The translations under genes and the position numbers were made by a program. DNA of 64,000 nt from Photobacterium aquae (GTDB taxonomy: Bacteria > Pseudomonadota > Gammaproteobacteria > Enterobacterales > Vibrionaceae). Where the stretch lies: NCBI RefSeq assembly GCF_001029445.1, contig NZ_LDOT01000014.1, forward strand, positions 62,001 through 126,000, in the 5' to 3' direction. The notes under the pieces were generated by a model. The model saw nothing but the letters and a program-made list of their open reading frames with translations, searched no databases and was not told where the DNA came from. The number at the start of each line of letters is the position of its first letter. The stretch's first letter is position 1. Below, piece after piece: positions 1 through 9,792 of this stretch.

Positions 1-2
1 TT

Positions 3-560
3 TCCAAAGCGAATCTCATTGCATCCGGCTGGGGGGCCTCACAACCATATTTCACTCAACCGGACGAACTCATGGTGGTTAAGCTGGCGGGGATCCCCAT
101 CAATAGCTGCAAGCCAACCTACTCTCTTGATGCAAATTCACATTTTGTCTGTGCGGACAGCAACAATCCTGACATCAAAAAAGATGTCTGCCGCGGTGAC
201 TCAGGCGGCCCACTGGTATGGCAAAATCCAAACCATGCCAGCGACAGCGATTTCGGTCTGCGGGTAATTGGCGTAACCAGTAATGGCCCTTACTGTGAGC
301 CGAAGAATGCCGGTATGCCACAGGCCCAATACAATGGCCTATATACCGAACTGGCAAGCTATTACCCATGGATTGAGCTAAAAACAGGGTTAGATCTTGC
401 TGCAGTTCCAGCCTCCTCGTTCGATGCTGACCCATTCATCGCCATACCCGACACCAAGCCAGCGGCCAAAAAGAACACCGGCTCATCCGGCGGCGGTAGC
501 ATTCCTCTAACGGCTCTGGCTGCGCTCGCTGGCTTGGCTATTTTGCGCCGCAAAAAATAA
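3..560 (+). CDS. Trypsin-like serine protease with GlyGly-CTERM tail, 5' truncated by window edge
   Basis: The frame is open from base 3, so the start codon lies outside the window. The visible part has a trypsin-type SGWG segment, then CRGDSGGPLVW, which carries the nucleophilic serine of the S1 family and its oxyanion-hole glycines; the His and Asp of the triad would lie upstream. Cysteines before and after this motif fit the usual disulfides. After the protease domain comes a linker, then SSGGGS, a hydrophobic stretch and a final RRKK. That layout is the GlyGly-CTERM sorting signal, known in Vibrio and relatives to be cut by rhombosortase on a type II secretion route to the cell surface. 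Function as a secreted or surface protease is inferred from the family. A terminator follows 40 bp downstream. Confidence 0.9.
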   Translation, partial: SKANLIASGWGASQPYFTQPDELMVVKLAGIPINSCKPTYSLDANSHFVCADSNNPDIKKDVCRGDSGGPLVWQNPNHASDSDFGLRVIGVTSNGPYCEPKNAGMPQAQYNGLYTELASYYPWIELKTGLDLAAVPASSFDADPFIAIPDTKPAAKKNTGSSGGGSIPLTALAALAGLAILRRKK

Positions 561-597
561 GCAACCTTATCAATCAGCATGGGATAACCCTGAAAAC

Positions 598-624
598 AAA
601 AAGCTCCCTTACGGGAGCTTTTTT
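598..624. terminator. Bidirectional rho-independent terminator
   Basis: An A-rich run, the stem AGCTCCC/GGGAGCT around a TTAC loop, and a T run on the other side. It sits between the stop of the protease gene (plus strand) and the stop of the RND pump gene (minus strand), and can serve both. Confidence 0.85.
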
Positions 625-3600
625 CTATTTAGCGTTCAGTTCGCTGTCATCTTCATCATCGATTGGAATCAAGCGCGTTGATCCACCATGAAACTTCTCG
701 CGCTTGCGCTGCACCAAAGCGAAGAAACCAGGGATAAGGAAAGTACCAGCCAACAGCACGCACAGTAGACCGCCAGTAAGTGATATCCCCAATGAGTTCT
801 GGCTGATATGGCCTGCGCCCGAGGCGAAAATCAACGGCATAATACCGAGAATGAACGACCAAGATGTCATGTTCACCGCACGGAAACGCAATTTACCACC
901 ACGCACCGCCGCTTTTTCGATATCCAACTCTTTCTCTTCACGCTCTAACTTGGCAAATTCCACAATCAATATGGCATTCTTCGCGGCAAGCGCGATCAAC
1001 AACACCAAGCCTATCTGGGCATAGAGATTGAGCGGCGTTCCAGTTATGGCCAAAGCAAGGAACGAACCCAACGTTGCCACAGGCACCACCAATATGATTG
1101 CCAGCGGTATACTCCAGCTCTCATACTGCGCAACCATGAACAGATAGATAAAGATCAATGCCAAGGCAAATGCGTAAATCGCCTGATTGCCCGCCTTCAC
1201 TTCCTGATAGGCCATACCAGTCCATTCAAACTGATAACCTTGCGGCAGCACTTCAGCGGCAACACGTTCCATCGCGGCAATAGCATCTCCGCTCGAGTAA
1301 CCCGGAGCCGGACTTCCCTGGATTACCGCAGAGCGATACATGTTATAACGCCATGCCACATCCGGTTCGAACACCTGCTCTACCGTCGTTAGGGTACTCA
1401 GTGGAATCATCTCTCCCGAGCTAGAACGTACGTGGAAGCGCTCCAAGGTATCAAGGCTATCCCGGTAATCGCTGTCTGCCTGTACCGTTACCCTGAAATT
1501 CTTGCCATATAGCGTGAAGTCATTCACGTACATAGAACCGAGGTTACCCTGTAGCGTCTGGAAAATCTCAGTGAGTGGGATCCCCAACTGCTTGGCTTTG
1601 ACACGGTCAACATCAATATAGAAATGCGGCACGTTGGCACGGAATGTACTGAAGGTAAACTGTATCTCCGGCTGCTGATTCGCCTTCTGGATCACCTCGC
1701 CCATCACGTTGGCCAAATCAGTCCGGCTGCGCCCTAGGGTATCTTCGAGCACAAACTCGAACCCCGATGCAGCCCCCATCCCCGGAACAGCTGGCGCCCC
1801 CATCGCAAAGACAATCGCCTCGGACAACTCCATCGCGGCGCGGCCGTTAATACGGTTGGCGATAGCAGCCGATGAATGATCGCCATCCATCGCGTTACGT
1901 ACATCCCACTCCTTGAGTTTGATAAACAATGAAGCACCGTTGGATGCTGCTGCACCGGTCAAGAACGCATAACCATTGGCGACTGTGATACCGTCAATTC
2001 CCGGCTCACCTTCCAGAATCGTCTGAAGTTTCTTGGTTGTTTGCTCAGTCCGAGACAACGACGCCGAATCAGGCAACTGAACGTTAACCAGCAAAATACC
2101 TTTATCTTCTGTCGGTACAAACGCCGTCGAGGTTGTTTTCGACAAGAAAGTCACGGCACCAACAGCCAAGGCAAAGAACGCCATCAACAAGGCCACCTTA
2201 CGGACCATGAAGCCAGCAATAGCACCGTATTTAAGCGTCACTTTCTCCAAGCCACGGTTAAATACAGAGAACCAGCGCGATGTATTGTCCCCACCTTGCT
2301 TCAGCACCAAAGAACACAGTGCCGGTGAAAGTGTCAATGCATTGATTGATGAGATCACCACCGAAATACAGATGGTCAGCGCAAACTGACGGTACATGAT
2401 ACCGGTGATCCCCGGCAACATAGCCACAGGGAGAAAGACGGCCAATAGCACCAAGGTCGATGTAATGATCGGGCCGGTCACCTCTTTCATTGCCATCAAG
2501 GTGGCTTTACGTGGTGTTAGGCTAGGATCTCGCTTCATGATGGTATCGACGTTTTCGATAACCAAAATCGCATCATCCACCACGATACCAATGGCAAGGA
2601 TCAGGCCAAACAAGGTCACGGTATTAATCGTAAAACCTGTCGCCAGCATGATTGCAAATGTACCGATCAAAGATACCGGGATAGCAACAACCGGAATCAA
2701 GGTTGAGCGCATACTGCCCAAAAATAGATAGGTCACGGCAATAACCAACAAAATGGCTTCGATCAGGGTTTTGACCACGCCTTTGATCGACTCTGATACA
2801 AACAGCGTTGTATCGTAGCTGGTTTCGTAACTCATCCCTTCAGGAAAGTCTGCACTCATTCGTTCAAGCAGATCCATGACTGCCTGACCACTTTCTAATG
2901 CGTTAGCATCAGATTGTAGGTTCAAAGCTACGATTGATGCAGGCTGATTGCGGAATAAGCCATTACCGTCATAGAACTTTTTACCCAGCTCTACACGGGC
3001 CACATCCTTGAGGTAAACCATCGAGCCATCGGTATTGGCACGCAGTACCACATGCTCGAACTCTTCAACCGTTTCCAAGCGTCCTTTGGTCACAAGGTTG
3101 AACTGCACTTCTTGAGCATTGTTATACGGTGGAGCACCAACCTTACCAGCCGCTACCTGTACGTTCTGCTCTGACAATGCGGCATTGATATCGGATGTGG
3201 TCAACCCCAGATTGGCCATTTTCTCTGGATCCAACCAAACCCGCATCGCGTATTCACCGCCACCGATAACATTGACCTCACTGATCCCAGTAACACGGGC
3301 CAGCTGATCTTTCACATTCAGATTAATGTAGTTAATCAGGAACTTGTCATCATACTTGCCATCTGGCGAATAGAAGTTCAGTACCATCAATAGATCGGGT
3401 GAGCGTTTTTTCACCGTCACGCCCACCATCCGCACTTCAGCTGGAAGTTTGGATTCGATCTGGGCGACACGGTTTTGCACGTTAACCTGTGCCATATCCG
3501 GATCAGTACCGATATCAAACGTCACGTTGAGACTATAGGAACCGTCATTGGCACTTTTTGACGACATATAGATCATGTTTTCAACGCCATTGACCGATGC

Positions 3601-3801
3601 TTCAATTGGATCGGCAATCGCCTCTTCAACAACTTCGGCACTCGCTCCCGAGTAATATGCCGTCACACCAACCGAAGGCGGACTAATTTTCGGATACTCC
3701 GCCACCGGCAGATTGAGCAGCGCAATGGCACCGGCCAGAGTAAGTATGATCGAGATAACCAGCGCAAACTTAGGACGCTGGATAAAAAAGCGACTTAACA
3801 T
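625..3801 (-). CDS. RND-family multidrug efflux pump, inner-membrane subunit (AcrB/MexB-like)
   Basis: At 1058 residues this is the full length of the HAE1 (hydrophobe/amphiphile efflux) RND family. It begins [13 protein letters not shown], the usual N-terminal RP-F pattern before TM1. Around residues 405-415 is [13 protein letters not shown], which holds the paired aspartates of the proton relay in TM4; near the C-terminus is [14 protein letters not shown], with the relay lysine in TM10. Two large periplasmic loops follow TM1 and TM7, as expected. The pump would exchange protons for drugs, detergents or bile salts, working with the adaptor encoded just upstream and a TolC-type outer-membrane channel encoded elsewhere. 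The 2-nt gap to the adaptor gene shows a two-gene operon. No regulator or outer-membrane factor is adjacent, and the substrate range cannot be read from the sequence. Confidence 0.95.
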   Translation of the reverse strand: MLSRFFIQRPKFALVISIILTLAGAIALLNLPVAEYPKISPPSVGVTAYYSGASAEVVEEAIADPIEASVNGVENMIYMSSKSANDGSYSLNVTFDIGTDPDMAQVNVQNRVAQIESKLPAEVRMVGVTVKKRSPDLLMVLNFYSPDGKYDDKFLINYINLNVKDQLARVTGISEVNVIGGGEYAMRVWLDPEKMANLGLTTSDINAALSEQNVQVAAGKVGAPPYNNAQEVQFNLVTKGRLETVEEFEHVVLRANTDGSMVYLKDVARVELGKKFYDGNGLFRNQPASIVALNLQSDANALESGQAVMDLLERMSADFPEGMSYETSYDTTLFVSESIKGVVKTLIEAILLVIAVTYLFLGSMRSTLIPVVAIPVSLIGTFAIMLATGFTINTVTLFGLILAIGIVVDDAILVIENVDTIMKRDPSLTPRKATLMAMKEVTGPIITSTLVLLAVFLPVAMLPGITGIMYRQFALTICISVVISSINALTLSPALCSLVLKQGGDNTSRWFSVFNRGLEKVTLKYGAIAGFMVRKVALLMAFFALAVGAVTFLSKTTSTAFVPTEDKGILLVNVQLPDSASLSRTEQTTKKLQTILEGEPGIDGITVANGYAFLTGAAASNGASLFIKLKEWDVRNAMDGDHSSAAIANRINGRAAMELSEAIVFAMGAPAVPGMGAASGFEFVLEDTLGRSRTDLANVMGEVIQKANQQPEIQFTFSTFRANVPHFYIDVDRVKAKQLGIPLTEIFQTLQGNLGSMYVNDFTLYGKNFRVTVQADSDYRDSLDTLERFHVRSSSGEMIPLSTLTTVEQVFEPDVAWRYNMYRSAVIQGSPAPGYSSGDAIAAMERVAAEVLPQGYQFEWTGMAYQEVKAGNQAIYAFALALIFIYLFMVAQYESWSIPLAIILVVPVATLGSFLALAITGTPLNLYAQIGLVLLIALAAKNAILIVEFAKLEREEKELDIEKAAVRGGKLRFRAVNMTSWSFILGIMPLIFASGAGHISQNSLGISLTGGLLCVLLAGTFLIPGFFALVQRKREKFHGGSTRLIPIDDEDDSELNAK

Positions 3802-3803
3802 AA

Positions 3804-4925
3804 TTACCCTTGTGCCTCTTTTTGTTCCAGATTAACCGTCATACCGTTACGGACACGCTGGAGGCCTTTAGTCAGTACTTGATCATCGGCAGTAATGCCT
3901 TGTGCGATAATCACTCCGTGTTCAGTCTGTGGGCCAAGAATAACGTTGCGACGCTCTGCAACATTTTCATCTTGCAGTACCATCACAAAATCACCTTCCA
4001 AATCACTTTGAACAGCACGTCGTGGAATAACCAAACGCTGAACCGGAGTCTTCTCACGCAAGAAAACCTGTACATGTTGGCCCGGCAACAAGGCTTGATC
4101 GGGATTGGCAAAACTTGCGCGCATTGCAATAGTGCCGGTGTTCAAATCAATTCGGTTACCGACAAAATCCACTTCACCAAGTACTGGATACTGCTTGCCG
4201 TTGGTCAATGTCATCACAACTTCGACTTCGTTGCGTCCTTTGCCTGAACCATCTAGCGTATCAATCCCAAAGTCCAATCGCTGGCGTTCACTCATGTTAA
4301 ATGTTGCATGAATGGGGTCTAGGCTAACCAAGGTTGTGAGCACGCCCGAGCTTGGTGAAACCAAGTCACCAATGCTGACTTGACTGTCGCTGATACGACC
4401 AGAGAACGGAGCGGTTATTTGGGTATAGGATAAATCGACCTCGGCCGATTTCACCTGCGCTTTAGCCAACTTAAGTTGCGCTTCGGCATTGAGTTTTTCA
4501 GCGGTTAGGCGGTCAAACTCGGACTGGCTAATACTGCCTTTTGGCAACAAGTTATTGCCGCGTTCCCAATCCAAGTTTGCCCGCTTAAGCGTTGCCTCAG
4601 CCTGTGAAATCGATGCATTGGCACTAGCAAGGCGAGCCTCATAGGCAGCAGGCTCAATTTCAAACAATAACTGGCCTTTTTCAACCCAATCTCCTTCGGT
4701 GAATAACCGAGACTTCAGATAGCCTGACACTTGTGCTGTTATGGCGACATCTTCGTACGCCTCAGTTCTACCGACAAATTGCTTGCCTTGCTGGTAATCA
4801 ATAACTGTCACAGGCTGCGCTGAAACCAACGGGCTCATTCCTGCAGCAGGTCCAGATGCCTTATCCCCACACCCCGTCAGCAAGACTGAACTTACCATGG
4901 TTGCGATTATCAGTTTTTTCTTCAT
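3804..4925 (-). CDS. RND efflux periplasmic adaptor (membrane fusion protein, lipoprotein)
   Basis: The protein has 373 residues when started at ATG 4925; an in-frame TTG lies four codons upstream but has no clear ribosome site. It opens with KKKLII, a hydrophobic segment and the lipobox LTGC, so it should be an inner-membrane lipoprotein facing the periplasm. The order that follows is typical of AcrA/MexA adaptors: a first half of the lipoyl/beta-barrel region ([13 protein letters not shown]), an alpha-helical hairpin rich in Ala, Lys and Glu at about residues 95-165, the second lipoyl half ([13 protein letters not shown]) and a C-terminal barrel. It bridges the RND subunit encoded immediately downstream to an outer-membrane channel. 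Promoters would lie in the 310-bp gap shared with the divergent siroheme gene. Confidence 0.95.
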   Translation of the reverse strand: MKKKLIIATMVSSVLLTGCGDKASGPAAGMSPLVSAQPVTVIDYQQGKQFVGRTEAYEDVAITAQVSGYLKSRLFTEGDWVEKGQLLFEIEPAAYEARLASANASISQAEATLKRANLDWERGNNLLPKGSISQSEFDRLTAEKLNAEAQLKLAKAQVKSAEVDLSYTQITAPFSGRISDSQVSIGDLVSPSSGVLTTLVSLDPIHATFNMSERQRLDFGIDTLDGSGKGRNEVEVVMTLTNGKQYPVLGEVDFVGNRIDLNTGTIAMRASFANPDQALLPGQHVQVFLREKTPVQRLVIPRRAVQSDLEGDFVMVLQDENVAERRNVILGPQTEHGVIIAQGITADDQVLTKGLQRVRNGMTVNLEQKEAQG

Positions 4926-5234
4926 ATGCCGACCCAAATCAGATGATGTAACAAATAATATTTGTTCTTGTTAATCCCAAACTAATACCATTATCTTTCG
5001 CCAATATTTATCTTGAGAGAAATATGGCGCAACTGGCTTTTTTTAGTAGACTAAAAATTACCATTATGCCTTTAATACAAGCTGAACAATGCCCAGTAAT
5101 AAAAGCAATATACTGGGCTTGTGTATCAAAATGTTTCAAATGATGTATTTGTTTATCTCATTCTCTTCTGAAAATTGAATTAACTTTCAACTCAATCAGT
5201 TACATGGATGCATTTATTCCTAAAGGGTATTTAT

Positions 5235-6185
5235 ATGGATTATTTCCCAGTTTTCCTGGCAATTAAGGATAAGAAAACAAGCGTAATTGGTGGTGGTGAA
5301 GTCGCGTGCCGCAAAGTTGATTTATTACGAAAAGCAGGCGCGAAAATATCTATTATTTCCCCGTCACTTCATCCCTATTTAGCAACACTGGCTAAGACCG
5401 GAGCAATTGACTGGATTAACAGTATCTATACACCTGATTTACTCGAGGGAAGCTGGCTGGTATGGGCAACTACAGACAACAGCACGCTGAATCAACAAAT
5501 TTGTGACGATGCAGCACGCAGAGGCATCTGGGTGAACGTGGTAGACGACAAAGATAAATGCCAGTTTATTACCCCGTCGATCGTCGATCGCAGCCCGATT
5601 CAAGTTGCCATATCAAGCGGAGGGGCATCCCCTGTTCTAGTGAGGTATCTACGGGAAAAATTCGAAACAACCCTCCCACAAAACTTAGGCATGATAGCCA
5701 ATTATGCCGGACAGCAGCGTGACAGGATAAAATTTACTTACAATAGCGTTGATGAGAGAAGACGATTTTGGGAACACTTTTTACGCCACCCACAAGTAGA
5801 GGCAGCTAAAGACGAAGCCACACTAGAAACCCTGTTTAAGCTGTTGCTCGACTCCGACTCTATCAGTAACGGAGCTGCCCTCTACCTGATTGAGACCAAC
5901 CATGATCCTGAACGCCTCAGTCTAAAAGCACTGCGACTGATGCAACAATCCGAAATGGTGCTCTTCCCCGGTGATGCCGATGATATTTTTGTCGATTTAT
6001 GCCGGCGTGACGCAGAGCGTATGCCATATACTCTCGATAACGTTGCCGAACTAGTGGAAACAACACTGAATGAAAAGTGCCGAATCTGTATCTTAATCGA
6101 CAAAGCAGAAACAGCATCCGTCATCAGCGCGATAGAAGAAACCGTCACCCTTGAGACTCATGTTGAACACGTCAGCTGCCAATAA
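5235..6185 (+). CDS. Siroheme-synthase-like protein: Met8/CysG-N dehydrogenase-ferrochelatase with degenerate methylase remnant
   Basis: The start is set at ATG 5235, seven bases after an AAAGGG ribosome site; an in-frame ATG at 5208 lacks one. The 316-residue protein begins like the N-terminal half of CysG. A Rossmann motif GGGEVACRK (residues 19-27) binds NAD, and VVDDKDKCQFITPSIVDR corresponds to the region of the catalytic Asp of precorrin-2 dehydrogenase/ferrochelatase. From about residue 215 the sequence LYLIETNHDPERLSLKALRL resembles the start of uroporphyrinogen-III methyltransferase, and LCRRDAERM matches its LVRRDADR segment. However, the SAM-binding GAGPGD is replaced by ETNHDPE and the domain stops after about 100 residues. 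I infer that it makes siroheme from precorrin-2 with a separate CobA, and that the C-terminal part is a non-catalytic remnant. Confidence 0.85.
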   Translation: MDYFPVFLAIKDKKTSVIGGGEVACRKVDLLRKAGAKISIISPSLHPYLATLAKTGAIDWINSIYTPDLLEGSWLVWATTDNSTLNQQICDDAARRGIWVNVVDDKDKCQFITPSIVDRSPIQVAISSGGASPVLVRYLREKFETTLPQNLGMIANYAGQQRDRIKFTYNSVDERRRFWEHFLRHPQVEAAKDEATLETLFKLLLDSDSISNGAALYLIETNHDPERLSLKALRLMQQSEMVLFPGDADDIFVDLCRRDAERMPYTLDNVAELVETTLNEKCRICILIDKAETASVISAIEETVTLETHVEHVSCQ

Positions 6186-6197
6186 TCTTTACAGGCG

Positions 6198-6228
6198 AAA
6201 AAAATGCCGCTTTAAGCGGCATTTTTTA
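6198..6228. terminator. Bidirectional rho-independent terminator
   Basis: An A run, the stem ATGCCGC/GCGGCAT with loop TTTAA, and a T run. It lies between the convergent siroheme-synthase-like gene and the ycdZ-like gene and can end both transcripts. Confidence 0.9.
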
Positions 6229-6242
6229 TAAGTCGTTAACGC

Positions 6243-6722
6243 TTAGTTCTCTTCGCAGAGTTCGGTATCCGGCTTGTTGAGCGTCTCTTGCAACCACACC
6301 CCGCTTGCCTTCATTGCAAAGCCGAACACACCGCCGAGTAACAGCGATGGAACCACTAACTGCCAATCCCCAGCTGCGGCAAATGTCGCACAAGAACCAA
6401 TAAAAGTACCTGGTATGTAGTTAAGAATATTATGTTTAGCCTGAATGCACATAAAGAACGCCACCACAGCTGTGACAACGTAACCAACAATATCAATGCC
6501 AACCCACGTAGACAGGTGAATAATCACCATTGCCCAAAATACGCCACTAAGGTTGGTTGCAATACTCAGCCCTAGGCCTTTCAGACCGTCTTTTGGCGAT
6601 GCAAAGTAACTCGTGCACCCCAAAAAACCCGCCCAAGACAATAAGCCCAAAGACACGGCTACCCAGCCCCATACACCAGATAGAATCCCCGTTGTGATCG
6701 CGATTGCTGCTAACACTGACAT
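6243..6722 (-). CDS. ycdZ: DUF1097 inner-membrane protein, YcdZ-like
   Basis: A 159-residue hydrophobic protein starting at ATG 6722; an upstream in-frame TTG at 6734 is less likely, since family members start near here. The N-terminus AIAITTGILSGVWGWVAVSL and the later FLGCTSYFASP and IPGTFIGSCATFA segments match my memory of Escherichia coli YcdZ (DUF1097, about 160 residues). Four to six membrane segments are visible, with glycine- and alanine-rich faces. The biochemical role of the family is not established to my knowledge. A CRP-like site about 110 bp upstream (6833-6848) suggests catabolite control. Confidence 0.75.
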   Translation of the reverse strand: MSVLAAIAITTGILSGVWGWVAVSLGLLSWAGFLGCTSYFASPKDGLKGLGLSIATNLSGVFWAMVIIHLSTWVGIDIVGYVVTAVVAFFMCIQAKHNILNYIPGTFIGSCATFAAAGDWQLVVPSLLLGGVFGFAMKASGVWLQETLNKPDTELCEEN

Positions 6723-6832
6723 GACAGTTCTCAATTACCTTTAAATTGGAAACAGTTTATCGAATCATTAACGGCAGTAAATAGATCAAAATCACCATTT
6801 TAATGAAAAAAAAACTAACAACACACCGAATA

Positions 6833-6848
6833 CGTGATAAATAGCACA
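6833..6848. promoter_or_regulatory. Possible CRP site, one mismatch
   Basis: CGTGATAAATAGCACA fits TGTGA-N6-TCACA with a mismatch in each half. It lies between the divergent ycdZ-like gene and nagZ and could act on either. Recognised by eye only. Confidence 0.35.
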
Positions 6849-7013
6849 CTAATAGTCATATACAATCAACTACAAAGAATTAATACTGTTCCTCACAATA
6901 AACCCAGCGTTTACAGTAATAAACAATCAATCTCAGATAATCTTGCTGTAGCTTGGTCAATAGCGTTTAGTGCATAATATTATGAGTATTCCCCATCCCC
7001 CCAAGGAGACTTC

Positions 7014-8018
7014 ATGGGACCATTAATGCTCGATATCGCAGGCTATGAGCTGACAGCTGAAGACCGCGAAATCATTGAACATCCAACGGTTGGTGGCATC
7101 ATCTTCTTTGCCCGCAACTATCATGATAGAAAACAGCTTAGAGCATTAACTAAGGACATTCGCCAAACCGCCAAGCGGCCTTTACTTATCACCGTGGATC
7201 AGGAAGGTGGTCGAGTACAGCGCTTCCGTGACGAGTTCACCTTACTTCCGCCCCCACAGGCATTTGCCGAGAGCCTTAATGGCCTTGAATTGGCACAGGA
7301 AGGCGGTTGGCTAATGGCCGCTGAATTACTGGCTATGGACATTGACCTCAGTTTTGCACCGGTTCTTGATCTTGGTTTTGACTGTAAGGCAATTGGCGAT
7401 CGCGCATTCTCAGATAAACCGGCAACGGTTGCCCGCTATGCCGCGGAATTTATCAAGGGTATGAAGCTTGCTGGAATGGCTGTAACAGGCAAACATTTCC
7501 CAGGTCATGGTGGGGTCATTGCCGACTCTCATCTCGAAACACCTTATGATCCTCGTGATATGATCAAAGAGCACGACATGACTGTCTTTAAAGCGTTACT
7601 AGAGCAAAACTTGCTTGATGCGATGATGCCAGCCCATGTTGTATTCAATCATTATGACAGTGCTCCAGCTAGTGGTTCTGAATACTGGTTAAAGACCGTG
7701 CTGCGGACTGAACTTGGTTTTGATGGGGTGATCTTCTCTGACGATCTCAACATGAAAGGTGCTGACGTACTCGGCAGCTACAGTGAACGAGCGATTGCGG
7801 CCCAACAAGCCGGATGCGATATGGTTTTGTTATGTAACAACCGTGAGGGTGCTATTCAGGCTCTTGATGGTTTACCACAAGCCCAAGTAAAACGTCTCGA
7901 AACACTACTTAAAAAGCCAACCGGTGAGTATCGTGATCTTATCGCCACTCGAAAATGGCAAGAAACCTCTGAGCGCATTGGCCGCCTAAGCCAAGAATGG
8001 AAAGAAAAGCACAGCTAA
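7014..8018 (+). CDS. nagZ: Beta-N-acetylhexosaminidase NagZ, peptidoglycan recycling
   Basis: The 334-residue protein has the length of single-domain glycoside hydrolase family 3 NagZ. ATG 7014 follows the strong ribosome site AAGGAG. Landmarks are [12 protein letters not shown] near residue 65, the family signature KHFPGHG with following D-S-H (the mobile loop that carries the catalytic Asp/His dyad), and [10 protein letters not shown], which contains the nucleophile Asp. NagZ is cytoplasmic and removes GlcNAc from GlcNAc-anhydroMurNAc-peptides during cell-wall recycling; the product anhydroMurNAc-peptide can also signal AmpC induction where ampR exists. The gene stands alone, with its own terminator 30 bp downstream. 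Confidence 0.97.
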   Translation: MGPLMLDIAGYELTAEDREIIEHPTVGGIIFFARNYHDRKQLRALTKDIRQTAKRPLLITVDQEGGRVQRFRDEFTLLPPPQAFAESLNGLELAQEGGWLMAAELLAMDIDLSFAPVLDLGFDCKAIGDRAFSDKPATVARYAAEFIKGMKLAGMAVTGKHFPGHGGVIADSHLETPYDPRDMIKEHDMTVFKALLEQNLLDAMMPAHVVFNHYDSAPASGSEYWLKTVLRTELGFDGVIFSDDLNMKGADVLGSYSERAIAAQQAGCDMVLLCNNREGAIQALDGLPQAQVKRLETLLKKPTGEYRDLIATRKWQETSERIGRLSQEWKEKHS

Positions 8019-8047
8019 TTTTCCTCCTCTAGGATACAAACGATTCA

Positions 8048-8072
8048 GGGCAGCTCAGTACTGCCCTTTTTT
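8048..8072 (+). terminator. Rho-independent terminator after nagZ
   Basis: Stem GGGCAG/CTGCCC around a seven-base loop, followed directly by six T residues. Confidence 0.85.
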
Positions 8073-8214
8073 ATCCTCATCTCTTATCTCTGCCTCTCAT
8101 AACAAATGCAACCTCACTCACATATCAATAAAGCATAAATAAAAGACGTTGATTTCCATAGGAAACTCTCAATATAGTTTAGACACAAGCTGCATACCTA
8201 TAAAGAGAGTCAGT

Positions 8215-9750
8215 ATGGATACTAATACTCCGCTTCTGAACATCCGCACAATCAAGCCCCGTGACTATGACGAACTTGCTGCACTGATGAACCTTGTATT
8301 CAAAGATGTGGGGGGAGCATGGCCGCAAATGACAATCATGGACTTGATCCACCAATTTCCTGATGGCCAGATCTGTATTGAAGATAACGGAAAAATCATA
8401 GGTGCAGCCCTAACCATCAAGGTGGAATACAACCGCTTTTCACTCCCACATATCTATACCGATATAATCAATGAACAAAATATCATTCAGCATCAGGCTA
8501 ACGGTGATGCGCTGTATGGATTAGATGTCTTCGTCCACCCCGATTACCGTGGCCTCCGGCTCGGTCGACGCCTTTACGATGCCCGCAAAGAGCTTTGCCG
8601 CAGCAAGAACCTGAAGGCAATATTGGCGGGTGGAAGAATACCTGAATACCACAAGGTTGCCGACGAGCATTCTGTCATCGAATATTTAGAGAAGGTCAAA
8701 CGTAAAGAGCTGTATGATCCGATTCTCTCTTTTCAACTTGCTAACGACTTTGATGTAAAACGACTGATGCAGCATTACCTACCCGAAGATGAAAAATCAT
8801 GTGGTTATGCAACATTACTGGAGTGGAACAACGTTTTTTACGAAGAAGAAACCCCTTCAATTCTGGATGTTGATAAAACAGAAGTACGCTTAGGGATTGT
8901 TCAGTGGCAAATGCGCAAGATGGTCTCCGTTGACGACTTAATCGATCAGGCCGAATTCTTCATATCATCACTTTCCAACTATCAGGCGGACTTTGCCCTA
9001 CTACCTGAATTTTTCAATGCCCCACTCATGGGCTTGAAGCCAAACCACAACTCTGTCGATGCTATTCGCTTCCTCAGCGAGTTTACCGATGAAATCAAAC
9101 AGCGTTTTTCGCAGCTTGCCGTCACTTACAATATCAATATTATTGCCGGTAGTATGCCGCTGTTAGAAGAGGGACACCTCTATAACGTCTCTTACTTGCT
9201 TCACCGTGATGGCAGTATTGATGAACAATACAAACTTCATATCACACCGCACGAAAAACGAGACTGGGTGATAGATGGCGGCGAAAAGGTTCAAGTCTTT
9301 GAAACAGATGCAGGTCGTGTCGGCATCCTTGTTTGCTATGATGCTGAATTTCCCGAGCTCGGCAGAATGTTGGCAGAACAAGGCGTCCAAATTATTTTTG
9401 TTCCCTTTTGGACTGATACCAAAAACGGATATCTCCGAGTCAGGCTGTGCGCCCAAGCCAGAGCCATTGAAAACGAATGTTATGTTGCTATCGGCGGCAG
9501 TGTTGGCAACCTGCCTAGAGTAGATAATGTTGATATTCAATACGCGCAGTCAGCTGTCTTTTCACCGGCTGATATCTACTTCCCCCATGATGCAATTATT
9601 GCTGAGGCCAGCCCTAATACTGAAATGATTATTTTCGCAGATGTCGAATTAGATAAACTAAAATACCTCAACACCGAAGGTTCTGTTACAAATCTTCGTC
9701 ATCGACGATTAGATCTCTATGGCCAATTCACAAAAGCGGCAATAGAATAA
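8215..9750 (+). CDS. Two-domain protein: N-terminal GNAT acetyltransferase, C-terminal carbon-nitrogen hydrolase (nitrilase family)
   Basis: The start is ATG 8215 behind AGAGAG; the frame extends to a TTG at 8149 without a ribosome site. Residues 1-200 look like a GNAT domain, including the acetyl-CoA loop region HPDYRGLRLGRRLYDARKE. Residues 220-511 are a nitrilase-superfamily domain with its triad: Glu in LLPEFFNAP, Lys in QYKLHITPHEK and Cys in ILVCYDAEFPE. The same fusion of about 510 residues is known in many bacteria (Bacillus YhcX is one). The hydrolase half probably cleaves a small amide and the GNAT half may acetylate a related amine; substrates are unknown. The gene is monocistronic and converges on the EAL gene. 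Confidence 0.9.
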   Translation: MDTNTPLLNIRTIKPRDYDELAALMNLVFKDVGGAWPQMTIMDLIHQFPDGQICIEDNGKIIGAALTIKVEYNRFSLPHIYTDIINEQNIIQHQANGDALYGLDVFVHPDYRGLRLGRRLYDARKELCRSKNLKAILAGGRIPEYHKVADEHSVIEYLEKVKRKELYDPILSFQLANDFDVKRLMQHYLPEDEKSCGYATLLEWNNVFYEEETPSILDVDKTEVRLGIVQWQMRKMVSVDDLIDQAEFFISSLSNYQADFALLPEFFNAPLMGLKPNHNSVDAIRFLSEFTDEIKQRFSQLAVTYNINIIAGSMPLLEEGHLYNVSYLLHRDGSIDEQYKLHITPHEKRDWVIDGGEKVQVFETDAGRVGILVCYDAEFPELGRMLAEQGVQIIFVPFWTDTKNGYLRVRLCAQARAIENECYVAIGGSVGNLPRVDNVDIQYAQSAVFSPADIYFPHDAIIAEASPNTEMIIFADVELDKLKYLNTEGSVTNLRHRRLDLYGQFTKAAIE

Positions 9751-9764
9751 CTCGAGACATCAAG

Positions 9765-9792
9765 TATAAGGGCAAGTTATCTTGCCCTTATA
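9765..9792. terminator. Perfect inverted repeat between convergent genes, probable bidirectional terminator
   Basis: Two perfect 12-bp arms (TATAAGGGCAAG and its complement) flank TTAT. The right arm overlaps the stop codon of the EAL gene (9788). There is no long T tract on either side, so intrinsic termination is likely but not certain. Confidence 0.55.

Noticed and set aside
2041..2731. Frames opposite the RND pump gene
   Set aside because: The minus-strand RND protein is intact over 1058 residues; these are its shadows.
3810..4247. 145-residue frame opposite the adaptor gene
   Set aside because: Shadow of the adaptor coding strand, no ribosome site.
8149..8214. N-terminal extension of the GNAT/nitrilase protein from a TTG
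   Set aside because: No ribosome site ahead of the TTG, while ATG 8215 has one.
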